Assembly: GCA_030144725.1 (NCBI GenBank)
Contig: JASKMD010000031.1
Location: forward strand, 8,343,823-8,407,822
Origin: Haematococcus lacustris
Taxonomy: Eukaryota > Chlorophyta > Chlorophyceae > Chlamydomonadales > Haematococcaceae
DNA: 64,000 nucleotides
Direction of reading: 5' to 3'
Part shown: in pieces, positions 53,904 through 64,000 of the stretch
Layout: every line of letters begins with the position of its first letter
How positions within the stretch are numbered: the stretch's first letter is position 1
The notes under the pieces: generated by a model
What the model saw: the letters and a program-made list of their open reading frames with translations, nothing else
Databases searched by the model: none
Told to the model about the DNA's origin: nothing
Made by a program: the position numbers and the translations under genes

Positions 53904-56900
53904 CTGTCCAGCAGGGGAGGCGGGATGTCGGCAGCGCGGTTGGCCGTGACCAGGAAGGTGACGCGCGACAGGTCAAAGGGCAGGCCCAGGTACGTGTCAG
54001 TGAAGTGCGGGTTCTGCTCAGGGTCAAGCACCTAGCCGGGCAGGGCAGCCAACAGGGGGGAGCAGCCACAAGAAGCGGCAAGGTAGCGAGGAGGCCAGAT
54101 AAGAACATCAGGGTCAAAATACTATTTCCTCCAAAGGAGCTAGGTTCAATTCCCTGCCGGCGCATTTACATATAATTGTTTGCCTGGCCACCACAAGGTG
54201 TCTGGCAGGCTCATTCCCCGAGGGCGCCTGAGGTGCAGGGTTCAAATCCCCACTGCCTACTAGTTTCCTCCCGGGGCACGGTAGGCCTGCAGCGGTCCCG
54301 CACCTCCAGCAGTGCAGCAGCTGGGTCCCCCCTCACTGCGTCCTTGCCCAGCTTGTCCAGCTCATCCAGCAGCATCACAGGGTCACGCACGCCTGAGCAG
54401 CAGGGGGCAGGCAGGGGGGGGTCATGCACCATCCCCCTACCAGCAGCTTGGCCTCCAGGCCCCCCTCCCGCTCTGCTCCCTGCCTCCCCCCCGCCCCTAT
54501 CCCTGGCCCCAGCAGTACCCCCCCGCAGTACCCCCCCGCAGTACCCCCCAGCAGTAACCCCCAGCTCCAGCTCGCTGCTGCCTCCTGGCTGCCCCACGCC
54601 CCCCCTCAGTAACCCCCATCAGTAACCCCCATCAGCAACCCCCATCCCTGCCCCCATCTCCAGCTCACTGCTGCCTGCCCTGGTCCCCAGGCGGGTCATG
54701 CACTGCTGCCCAGCCCACCTGCGCGGCGTATGCCCTGCAGGATGCGGCCGGGCATGGCGCCCACATAGGTCCTGCGGTGCCCCCGCACCTCCGCCTCGTC
54801 ACGCACCCCTCCCAGGGCTATCCTGCACCCACACCCCCTCACCACTCACACACCCACTCACACAATCACACCCACACGCCCCTCACCACTCACACACCCA
54901 CTCACCCACTCACACCCACACCCCCTCACCACTCACACACCCACTCACACAATCACACCCACTCACACATTGACACCTGGTCCCCCCTCAACACATTGCC
55001 TACAGCAGCAGCCCCAGGGGGACCCCATGGGCCCCATCACCCTCATGATGTCATCCTCTTGCATGCAGACAGGCAGCATGTGGAAGCAGCTCACCTCCCT
55101 GCCGCCTGCCTTCCTCAGCCCCTGCCCTTGCCCCAACACCTTACCTGCCCCAGGGCACCCCACCAAGGCTTCCCTGCCAGCCCAGCCCAGCCCTGACCCG
55201 TTCCTCCTGGCCCTGACCCTGCCCAAACCACCCCTCCCAGCCCTGACCCGCCCTGACCCGCCCTGACCCGCCCTGACCCGCCCTGACCCGCCCTGACCTG
55301 ACCTGACAAAGGGGCGCTGCAGGACCTGGGCCACGCTGCGGGCCAGGCTGGTCTTGCCCACCCCTGGAGGGCCCAGGAAGCACAGGATGGGCGCTTGGGC
55401 AGCACTGCCCCGCAGCCGCAACACCGCCAGGTACTCCACAATCCTGGGGTCAGGGTCAGGGTCAGGGTCAGGGTCAGGGTCAGGGTCAGGGTCAGGGTCA
55501 GGGTCAGGGTCAGGGTCAGGGTCAGGGTCAGGGTCAGGGTCAGGGTCAGGGTCAGGGTCCTGCTCACCTGTCCTTCACCTTGTCCAAGCCATAGTGTTGT
55601 TGATCCAGCAGCAGCCGGGCGCCGCTCAAGCTCAGCCCCTGACCAGGTCCCGGGCCCTCACCCCCTGCCACCCAGGCCGCCACCTGACCCCCCCCGGAGC
55701 CCCTCGCCCCAACACCTTGCCCGCCCTCCACCTGGTCCTGCGCTTCAGGGCCCGCACTGCCGGCCTGACCTGCTCCCCCCGCCCCACCCCTGCCTGCCCC
55801 CTCAGCCTGCGGGGGAGCGCTGGGCATGGTGGTGGCAGCAGGGGAGGGGCGGAGGCCACTGCTGCCAGGGGACCCTGCTGGGTCAGGCCTCAGGCTAGGG
55901 CTGGGGCTGGTGGTAGGGCGCTGCAGGTCCTCTGCACTGCAGCTCCAGGGCAGGTCTGCCAGCACCTCCAGGTACGCGCGTGATGCGGCCGCACCAGGCT
56001 GGCTGTCGCCTGTGACAGCACGCCACAGGCAGGGGTGGTGGGGCGGAGGAGTGAAGGAGTGAAGGAGTGAGCTGGAGCCTAACTAGGCTTCACCACCCTT
56101 TCACCGGCACCCTCCCCTCCCACCCCCCTCCCTCCCCTTTCTCTTCCCCGACCACCACCTGATTGCCTAAGCGTTAGGCCCACCAGGAGATTGCCTCAGG
56201 GTTAGCACCCAGGGTCAGGGTTAGGGGTAACCCTAACCCTAACCTTAACCCTAACCCTAACCTTAACCCTAACCCTAACCCTTTCTTCCCCGGCCGCCAC
56301 CTGATTGCCTCAGCCGCCTGAACTCCCTGCCCGCTGCCCGGAGCACCTCCGGTGGGGGCCGCTGCCTGGCCAGCCGCTCCATCACCGCCTCCAGCTCGTC
56401 CTCCTCCTCCTCCCCGTCAAAGGAGGGGTCCCAGCCTGGAGGGCCTGGACCCCCCTCACCCCTCACACTGCCACCCCCAGGCCCAGCCTCCCCTGCGCCA
56501 CCACCCCCCACCCCACCCCCACTGCTGCTGCTGCTGGATGGAGGGCCCTGCCCGGAGGTGCTGTCCTTGCTGCCGCTGCTGGTTGTGCTGCGAGGGCCCT
56601 GGGGCTGCTGCTGCCCGCTGAAGGGGGCGGCACCTAGGCCACTGAGGCGGCGGGGAGACACCTGGCCTGGGCGCCTGGGCGGCTGCCCTCCCACCCCCCG
56701 CCTGGCCCCTGCCCTGCTGCCCTGCGCCCCAGCAGCCTGCAGTGTCGTCAGCGCGTGGCGCACCAGAGCCAGGGCCAGGCGCACCCGCGCAGCAGGGGCC
56801 ACCGCATGCAGCACTGCCAGCCGCTCCTGAACAGGCAACCAGGCAGGCAGGCAGGCAGGCGTGAGGGGGTGTTAGGGTAACACAGGGCTGCATGCTGCTG

Positions 56901-58487
56901 GACGCTACCCCTGCCCCACCCCTGCCCCTGCCCCTCCCCCGCCCCTGCCCCTGCCCCACCCATGCCCCCCTGCCCCTGCCCCTGACTGTAGAAGACACGG
57001 GTCTCGCTGCTAACACTGACCTGGAAAGTGGTGCTGAGCACTCCAGCCAAGACATCCGCAGCCCGCTCAGCCGGCACCCCCTCCAGCATCTGAGCCACAC
57101 GCTTTGCCGCTGGCAGCACCGCCAGCTGCTGAATCAGGTCAAGCAACCGCTTAGTGGCCGCACGCAGCTCATGACCCAGCTCCTCCAGCCCCCCCTCCCC
57201 CTCCCCTTCCTCCCCCTTCACCCCTGCACATTGGCTGGGGTCAGAGAGAGGAGGTGGGTGGGGGGTGGGCGCCCCAGGGCTGCTTCCAGGGGTGGGGGGG
57301 GGCTGCTGGCTGCCTGCTGCTGGCTGCGCCTGGCTGTGGCTGGGGGGTGCTGCTATTCCTGGCCGCCTGGGGTGGCTTCTCATGGTTGTGTTGTTAGGGG
57401 AGGGGGGGGGAGCCACAGGTGTGATGCTTGGCTCCAGTTGTGTGACCAAGACGCATGGCAGGGAGTGACCGGGTCCGCAAGAGGGGGCCAGGCCATCCAG
57501 TTGCACGCGGCACAGCCCCTCCAGCAGCAGCACCCACTCAGCGCTCTGCAGCCGGTGAGGAGACGGGAGAGCTGGGGCCCCAGCTGGCAAAGAGCTTAAC
57601 GAGGTGAGTGCTAAATGCATGGAGATCTTTTGCATGTGCATGGGAGGTATGTGCATGTGCATGTGCATGGAAGGTGTTTGCATGGGCTGGCGGCATGGAA
57701 GTGCGGTAAGCCTGGCAGAGTCGGCACATGGCAGGAGCTAGAGGCCTGGGGCAGCATGGCAGAAGGGGGGCAGCATGGGGAGTGTGGAAGCTGCATGGAA
57801 GCTGGAGGGGGATGCAGGGGGCCTGCATGCAGAGGCTAGTGAGGCACAGCCAGCATGAGTGAGCCAGGGGAGGGGCTAGCTGACATGCTGCCCCACACGC
57901 TGCCGGCTCCTCCTGCCATGATGTTGCTCCTGCTGCTGAGGGCAAGCCAGTGCAGCCAGCGCCATTACTGCTGCGACCGCCGCCCCCTGTTGCTGCTCCT
58001 TCTGAACCTGCTGCGCCTGCTGCTGCCAGCTTCTGCTCCAACCCTTCCATGTCTACGAGGGCTGGGCTGCCAGGCTGTGCGCCTGACCTGCAGCAGGCGA
58101 GACACCTGCAGCACCCGAGCTGCGGTGGCAATCCTGCCCGAAAGCTCCACCAGCGGCACCTGCCAGGGTAACACGCGCTGTGGTTGCAATCAAGCCTGGC
58201 AATGGGAGCCGAGCGCAGCGAAGGTGGCGGGTGGAGGAACAACGCGCACCTCTGGCAATACAGCGACGATGACATCGCTGCTTAGCGTGCTTAGATACTC
58301 GCACAGGTCAGCCCTGCAGCACAACCCTAACGGACCATTGCAACAACAAGCACAAGCTGGTGCAGCAGCGCAAGTACCTGGTATTGCCGGGGGATGCAGG
58401 TATTGTGACTCGCAGGTATGCGCTCGGCAGCAGCACTGCCTCCAGGGGCAGCAGGGGCACGCTATGCGGCACAGTGACCTGCTCCAT
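53904..58487 (-). CDS. LON2: Lon protease, peroxisomal (LON2/LONP2) type, C-terminus missing
   Basis: ATP-dependent protease for quality control. Ten exons, right to left: 58378-58487, 58250-58313, 58106-58159, 57021-57545, 56301-56826, 55568-56009, 55303-55443, 54719-54822, 54304-54392, 53904-54031; all junctions keep phase. Start ATG at 58487 opens the Lon N-domain ([43 protein letters not shown]). The AAA+ part has Walker [30 protein letters not shown], Walker [12 protein letters not shown] and [26 protein letters not shown] rather than VGGM favours LON2 over mitochondrial LON1. Exons 4-6 hold unusually long Pro/Gly/Ser-rich inserts. The small AAA subdomain and Ser-Lys protease domain should follow but are not found before the gap. 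Confidence 0.88.
54120..54275 (+). repeat. tRNA-like sequence with two Pol III B boxes (SINE remnant?)
   Basis: GGTTCAATTCC at 54151 and GGTTCAAATCC at 54239 both fit the B-box consensus GGTTCRANNCC. They sit about 90 bp apart in the Lon intron 54032-54303. Neither folds into a full tRNA by eye. A tRNA-derived SINE fragment is the likeliest reading. Confidence 0.45.
55190..55302. repeat. CCCTGACCCG repeat
   Basis: Ten-base units (ccctgacccg) grade into CCTGA. They adjoin the Lon donor at 55302, where the exon end itself lies in the CCTGAC pattern. Confidence 0.85.
55447..55559. repeat. (GGGTCA)n hexanucleotide satellite
   Basis: About 19 perfect units in the Lon intron before exon 55303-55443. 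It is the complement of the CCCTGA unit that fills the PAM intron at 4800-5345. Confidence 0.95.
56218..56282. repeat. Interstitial telomere-like CCCTAA array
   Basis: GGGTTAGGGG is followed at once by about nine CCCTAA/CCTTAA units, inside the Lon intron next to exon 56301-56826. The unit is of the human type (TTAGGG). Confidence 0.85.
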
Positions 58488-59050
58488 TGCGGCTCACACT
58501 GGCACGGGCTGCCTGGCACGGGCACGGGCACGGGCAAGCGGCCGTTGGTTTAATGGCAAAATTACTAAATGGCAAAACTGCCACCTCAGCAAGTGTGGGG
58601 ACCCATCTTTGGGGAGGGCTCCCGCTGCTTCCACCAGGCTCCCTCCACGGGCGACATGAGAAGCCTGATAAGGGTACCGTCGAGCGTGCCCCAATCCGAG
58701 CTCATGTCTGGGTTGATGGTCAGACCCTGCCAACTCTGATAAAACCTTTTACACAACCTTGTCATGGACATTCCGGCGCCGGGAAGTGTGCGATTGGCGT
58801 AACACCGTGCGGCATGCGATGAACGTTCAGTCTGCTATACCATATACTATATCAGCCGGCCGCTCTCAAGACATCGCCGCAGCGCAAGTGAGCTGTGGTA
58901 ATCCTTCGCAATGGCGTAGTGGACTCTTTACGCTGTGAAGCCAAGTGTGGATATATATATGTGTGTATACATATATATGTGTGTATATACATGTGTGTGA
59001 CAAGCACGAAATTCCTTAGTATATGTAGCTGCCTCGCGTTGCTATTGTTT

Positions 59051-60832
59051 ATGGCGAGGAAGAAGAGACGAACCGGTGTGGGTGGGCCTAGAGCAGTGCC
59101 GGAGGACCCCGACTTCGACATAGTTGACCGCGACGAGGCAGGCCAACCTGTATTGACCGAGGCACAGCGCAAAAGGAAGGCTTCAGGAGAGGCCCGCGCA
59201 GCACGCGGTAGAGATAATACGTTCCACGCAAGAAAGGCCAAGTTAGCCCACCTCACCGACCACCTCCCGCAAGCGCTTTGGGATGCCTTCCTTGACAAGG
59301 CTGTGCGCCCACGAGTGAAGGACATCAGCGAGCGGGGGGTGATTGGCAGCCTGCTGTTGGGCTTCCTCGTGCGTGGCTTGTTTACCCTGCACGTAGCCGA
59401 CCAGCTTGACGCGCAAGGCCAGCCACTGTCATACACAGACACAGACATCCCAGTCTCCGCAGCAGACATCCCGGACCTGAATTGCAGGAACCTGTATCTG
59501 CAGCTGTGCCGCGGCCTGCCCGGAGAGGGCGAGAACACTCGGCCGAGTGCAGCAGTCGCTGCCGTGCTGGCCGCGCACCCCGACCTTAGCGCCCGCCTCG
59601 AAGCAATCCCCCGCCACCTGTCCGACCAGAACATGGTGGACCACGTCGGCAAGCAGCTGGAGACAGCTTTTGGCAACATCCTCACCCTGCTCTTCGCTGG
59701 CAGGCTGAAGAAGTCAGTGTCCCTGGCCGGGGCCAAGGTCCTGCTGGGCACCAACGAGCACCAGCGCCGATTTGGGGTGAGGGGGCTGGTTGGTGGGCAC
59801 CTGCCAGCCTGGTCCAAGCGGCAGTGCACTTACGTGCGCCGCATGGTGTGCGGGCTGGAGGTCACCTGGCTGGTGGGGGAGGGTGGGGTGGTGGTGACTG
59901 CAGCCATGCAGGCTGAGGTGGCTTTGCAGCGGGGCCTGCTGGGGCTGGGGGAGGGGGAGAAGGTGGATGATGACTGGGTGGAGGATCCAGCAAACCGTGG
60001 CCGGCTGCTGCGCCATGCGGTGCACACCACCAGAGAGATGGAGGCAGCCATGGCAGCCTGGCAGCTGGATATGGTGCCTTGGGAGCAGGCTGAGCCCACC
60101 AACCTGGTGACCAGGCCCCCAAGTGTGGCCTATGGGGCAGCTGGCTTCAACGGCAGTGGCACCATTGGCTGCAGGGGTGTCCCAGTCAGCCAGATGCAGA
60201 AGGAGGCAGTGAAGCAGTTCAGGCCAGAGCGTGTGGTGCTGGTGGATGAGTTCCGCACCAGCCGGGTCAGCTCAGCCGACAACACCCCCAGCGAGACCCT
60301 CCTTGACACGCCGCCTGAGTCCTTCAGGTGAGGGGGTTGAGGATAGGGTCAAGGTGAGGGGTTGGCAGGGTTGGGAGGTGGTGGAGTCAAGGTGACTAGC
60401 TAGGGTCAAGATGAGAAATCTTACAAATGTGCATGGCCCCATGTGTCCATGCAGGTGGCTGCGGCCAGTGAAAAGCATGGCAAAGCGATCCCAAGTCCGG
60501 GTCCTGATGTGCTTAACAAGCATCAACAACATCACCAGGTAAGCATTGGCCCAACCCTACACATGTGCATGACAATGAGCATATCCTACATGACATGACA
60601 CATGAATTGACGTCATGCATCTCCCACACCCATGTGCAGGTTCTATGACCGGGACGTGTCAGCCGCGCTGAACATTCGCCGCTGTGCAGTCGGCCCAGGG
60701 CCACGTCCCACTGAGCTGTGCTACTGGCCTAACCGCCCGGCCATGCCAAAGCCAGGCCAGCCAGGCCAGGATTGGGTGGAGATACCCGACAAGCCCCTGT
60801 TGCGCAAGTGGCAGCGCCAGTTGCAGCAATAG
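59051..60832 (+). CDS. Fanzor family II protein, three exons, RuvC-I not found
   Basis: Exons 59051-60327, 60455-60538 and 60640-60832 join in phase (517 residues). ATG 59051 (MARKKRRTGVGG) is the first in frame after an AT-rich leader. The N-terminal half is an alpha-helical, Arg/Ala-rich region. FNGSGTIGCRGVPVSQM precedes VVLVDEFRTSRVSSA, which carries the Glu placed just before the zinc-finger position, as in Fanzor proteins. FYDRDVSAALNIRRC is RuvC-III, followed by a conserved Pro/Arg tail ending QRQLQQ. No Cys-rich zinc finger is left. No DPG-type RuvC-I motif is present between LVTRPPS and VAYGAAGF, where relatives have it, so this copy has probably lost that block and nuclease activity. 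Confidence 0.75.
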
Positions 60833-61062
60833 CCAGCTACAGCTCAAGACAATCCCAACATAAAAAACCAATGAACCCCTCACAAAGGGGATGTGTGTGG
60901 CGCAGGCACAGGCACTGGCACAGGCACACACACCAGAAGGCTGAGCTGAAGTGGGCAGTAGGTTCACTGTCAGTAGCCTTTACAATGATGAGCTCGCAGC
61001 CAGGTTCGATTCCAACTCTTGCTTTATTTTGGTGTAGCATGAGGGCTGTGGGGTTCAGGAGT
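60833..61062 (+). ncRNA. Conserved structured 3' region of the Fanzor element, candidate guide (omega) RNA
   Basis: This 230-bp untranslated tail is kept almost unchanged in the deleted copy at 32.3 kb although most coding sequence is gone. It can form CCCCT-CACAA-AGGGG and a long GTGTGTG ... CACACAC stem. It also contains a perfect Pol III B box, GGTTCGATTCC, at 61003-61013. In TnpB/Fanzor systems the guide RNA comes from the element end and reads into the flank. No expression evidence is visible here. Confidence 0.35.
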
Positions 61063-61075
61063 TGTGAAGCCAAGT

Positions 61076-62470
61076 ACAGTTAAATATGGTTTAACATTCC
61101 GGGTCACGCTCCACTGGTCACCCCTCCCATTGAACCACCAACCCCCCTAACGATAAGGGACAACGGCTTTTCCGGACTCATCTCTGCATCCGCATCCCTC
61201 CTGGCTCAACCAACCCGACATTGATTTCTTTATGTAGGCGTGCATGTGGTCCCGCTTCTGTGGGCAAGGTCACACATGGTCCTAAAGCTTAGGCGTACCT
61301 CTCAGTTTGAGGTAAGGGCTGTCATGAGTTAGCCTATGCAGCCTACACGCAGCTTGCTATGTTGCTTGTGATGACCATATTGTATGAAGCAGAATGACCC
61401 GCTGCTGCTGCCACTTCAAGTGTAGATACAGCAGACGTTACCAAACAGTTATCCACCTCGTGTATAGCTACCCCCAACACCATGGTTGTCAACTGTTGCA
61501 GGAGCCCCCGACAAGCCCCACGACAACCTCCTGGCTGAACTCGAGTGAGTTGGATGAATACCCCTACCTGCACTGAGGACTGCCCCGTGTGACTGCCTTC
61601 AAAACCACACAACTCCATGCAAGCAGGATGTGGGCATGTGATAACTACACGGCCACTTGAAATGTGCATCGGACACCCCAAGAGATGTTTCCAGCAAGCT
61701 GCATCTGCAAGCTGCACGCAAGCATGCCAGATGTTTTAGCAGTTGGCCTGCGAGGAGCTGTGCATGCTGCACTTTGTGCCAGCCAAACCCAACCCAGCCC
61801 AACTCAGTGTATAACATGTTTAGGGGCCACCTGACACCACCAGATGTGCAGCATTATAGAGCAGCCAGCTAGGTTGCCTTGTATGCAATGCCCTGGTAGC
61901 CAGCCCTTGGCTTGTGCCCTTATGTCGAGGCCTCCTTGAGTGTTAAGCTTGGCCTGCAAGGCGTTTCTCCACCTGCTCTTGTTGCTTGGCATCAGGCATC
62001 TCGTCATGCTACTAATGTGACTCTTTGCTGGTGGTCATCACCTTGGGTCAGTCAGTGCCTTCAATACAAGCCACCAACATATCTCCAGTGGGCGCTGTGG
62101 TCTCCCTCTTAGGGTCTGGTAGCTCTCTCGGTCTGGGAGCTGCTTCTGTAGCAGGCTCACCTAGACCTAGGCACAGCCAGCCCTGCCGGCGTGGTAGCCT
62201 TGGGGGGCTGAGCAGGATATGGGGTGGTGGGCTGGGTGGTGGTTTGCATAGGCTGCTGGCACGCGCTGTTGGTTGTCCTGGTCTACCCTGGTTTGGCTGG
62301 CTGTGTTGGGCCACCTGTTGCCGTCACACCGGCACCCAAAACTCCAGGTTGGGAGGCCTGCTATTGACCTCACATGGCAACATGGCCGCTTACGGGCTGG
62401 ACAGGGTGCACTGCTGAGCTAAGCAGAGTGGAAACAATGCTAGCTGCACAGAGCAACGCCCACCCGCCCT
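61076..62470. other. Intergenic, nothing supported
   Basis: Only short frames without splice context. No repeat array or RNA gene recognised. Confidence 0.5.
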
Positions 62471-62479
62471 CCTTCCCCA

Positions 62480-63291
62480 GTGTTTGCCGCTGACAGGCGA
62501 GCCTCCTGCTCTGCTGGTGCAGCCGCAGACGGGCAGCAGGCTGCTGCGCCAGCTGCCTCTACCCCAGAGCCAGTCCCTCCCCTTCCTACAGCTGGTCAAC
62601 CAGGCACTGACCAGCCACGGCGGATCGCTGTGGGAGAATTGATGTGCCTGGCCATTGAGACACAACAACGTCTTATGTGCAGCTTAGATTGCTTGCATGG
62701 CAATCAGACGCCAGTGTCTATCGACCGCAGCCAGTACCTTCTCAAGTACATGGCACAGCCATTTGGGAACGTCAGTACAATAGAGATGAGCATAGGCATG
62801 GAGTGCAGGCAATAGTGTGTGTGACGTATGACGGCCAGCCCACTGTACAGCAGCTGCCGCCACCCTTGCTCTACACCAGGAAAGGTGACAGAGAGTTGAG
62901 GCTGTTTTGGAAGGAACCTAAATGGCCCTGGTCTAGCCTAATGCAGCACTGGGAGGAGGTCAATTGGACCGCTACCTCACCTGAAGGCCAGTGGGTCCTG
63001 GGCCTCAAAGCTGCTGGCAATGCTAGGCCTGCAGCAGTCAGCCTCGGTAACCAGCACCACTCTGCAGTGCCTGCAGCAGCACCCCTTCCCCCTCCCTCCC
63101 GCCAGCAGCAAGGTGCAGGGGTGCAGCAGGCCTCCATGGCAAGGCAGCCAGCCCCAGCTGCTCCTGAGGCCCCCACCCTTCCCGCTGCAGCCCCTGCCCT
63201 GCCCATTGGCCCTGAACCTCATCTTGGTCATGCGCCTTGCCCAGGTGAGGAGCTGGCAGGTCGCACCACCAGGGTAGGGACGCTGCTGTGA
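62480..63291 (+). CDS. Weak unrecognised coding region
   Basis: Two overlapping possibilities. A frame ending at 62641 reads LLRQLPLPQSQSLPFLQLVN and could be the last exon of a gene to the left. A 204-codon frame ending at 63291 contains VCVTYDGQPTVQQLPPPLLY and GDRELRLFWKEPKWPWSSL, then Pro/Ala/Gln-rich sequence. Neither has a clear start or matches a family I know. Confidence 0.25.
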
Positions 63292-64000
63292 TGCGCAAGT
63301 CATATTGATACAGCTGTACGCCTGCACCCTTGTTTACATGGGTTAAGCGCTGTCAGACACTAGCTCTGTGCATGTGGTCCCCTTCTCAGATCTTGCAATG
63401 CTGAGCATACAATATTGATGCAAGAGGGTGATGCAACTTTGGTTATGAAGCGGTTGACAGCAGCTGCTGCTGACTCCAGCTAGCTTTATTGATGGGGCAA
63501 GAGTGTTGGAAACATTTGACCCTTCAGTGAGCAGCACCTTCAGTGACGCCAGCTGACATGCTCATGCGATGGGCCCACTATCAATTGCACATGCTCTGCG
63601 GAATAAGCATCCCTTGTGCCCGCCAAGCCAGGCCAAATATACAAATAGCTAAATGCAAGGCATGGACAAACCGCATGTGTGGGACTTGATGGTGTGTGGC
63701 ATTACTGTTATTGGATGCTTTCACTACTTCACCATCCTCATGTGCTGCATCCTGATGTGGCAAGTATCCTCAACATGCTGCAACCTGGCCTGCCCAGTGA
63801 AGAGACATGGTGTTCAGTGTTTGATCAGGTCCATCAGTGTCAGCTACCTGTATAGACACACCTGGTCACCCAGCCACCAAAGATAGGCTGGCCACAGTCG
63901 AGCTGCTTTCTTCATGGCTGGGAGGGGTGCACCTCCAAACTTCCCTTGGTGGGGCAACACACTGTCACCAACTTGGCGGCTTGCGTGGGATGCCCACTGG
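63292..64000. other. Window end, nothing supported
   Basis: No coding exon, repeat or RNA gene could be supported. Confidence 0.4.

Larger units (their letters stand above)
58947..61062 (+). mobile_element. Fanzor family II element with 13-bp flanking direct repeat
   Basis: TGTGAAGCCAAGT occurs at 58934-58946 and 61063-61075, and the 2.1 kb between starts with a TATATG/TGTGTA microsatellite and ends GGTTCAGGAGT. The copy at 32.3-33.2 kb shares both the 5' leader and the 3' tail up to that end, supporting the boundaries. It sits about 460 bp upstream of the divergent Lon gene. Confidence 0.75.

Noticed and set aside
52781..54165. Large frames spanning the second N gap
   Set aside because: Artefacts of N plus the GGTGGAGGG repeat; only the Lon exon and the Fanzor edge inside them are real.
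54225..54275. tRNA gene in the Lon intron
   Set aside because: T-loop-like sequence only; the rest does not fold as a tRNA.
61000..61020. tRNA gene in the Fanzor tail
   Set aside because: A perfect B box is present but no acceptor stem or anticodon arm can be built around it.
1..64000. CRISPR array
   Set aside because: All tandem arrays are simple satellites without unique spacers, and the DNA is eukaryotic.

Overview
This is nuclear DNA from a green alga of the Chlamydomonadales, most likely Haematococcus lacustris or a close relative. The evidence is GC-rich DNA, intron-dense genes with very short exons, TGTAA poly(A) signals, heavy CAG/CTG and C/G-rich satellites confined mostly to introns, and several copies of two Fanzor (eukaryotic TnpB-like) families whose C-termini I recognise from Haematococcus proteins. 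The species call rests on memory, not a search. Two runs of exactly 500 N (26912-27411 and 52994-53493) are scaffold gaps of nominal length.

Layout. (1) 249-7569 (+): the 3' part of a peptidylglycine alpha-amidating monooxygenase (PAM), with the end of PHM, a full PAL domain, one membrane helix and a cytosolic tail; twelve exons join in frame. (2) 7881-21601 (+): a gene of about 27 exons for a coiled-coil protein with repeated C2-like modules, resembling CCDC17. (3) 21811-25974: a Ty1/copia element with both LTRs and a 5-bp target duplication. It lacks almost all of reverse transcriptase, carries an inverted second integrase fragment, and has a Tourist-like MITE inside its 5' LTR. (4) 26382-32076 (-): a plastid-targeted NAD(P)-binding Rossmann protein, pTAC16-like, with one gap in its 3' part. 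(5) 32.3-33.2 kb: an internally deleted Fanzor family II copy. (6) 33376-37963 (+): a SET-domain, Rubisco-LSMT-like methyltransferase. (7) 36044-36751 (-) and 38118-38735 (+): two 5'-truncated Fanzor family I copies with identical 3' ends and their own target duplications. (8) 39771-42679 (+): a PCF11-type pre-mRNA 3'-end processing factor. (9) 42.7-50.6 kb: sparse DNA with one uncertain minus-strand gene and one broken uncharacterised ORF set. (10) 50711-51122 (-): a small RNase kappa-like membrane protein. (11) 51704-52993 (-): a decayed Fanzor family I gene running into the second gap. (12) 53904-58487 (-): a peroxisomal-type Lon protease cut off at that gap. (13) 58947-61062 (+): a Fanzor family II element with a 517-codon, three-exon ORF, a conserved structured 3' region and a 13-bp flanking repeat. 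(14) 61.1-64 kb: one weak ORF, otherwise nothing recognised.

The resident genes are ordinary housekeeping or ciliary/secretory functions and do not form a pathway. The most unusual signal is the Fanzor set: two families, at least five copies, and duplications of 9, 11 and 13 bp next to fixed 3' ends, a pattern normally associated with target-primed retroposition rather than with the cut-and-paste transposons known to carry Fanzor.
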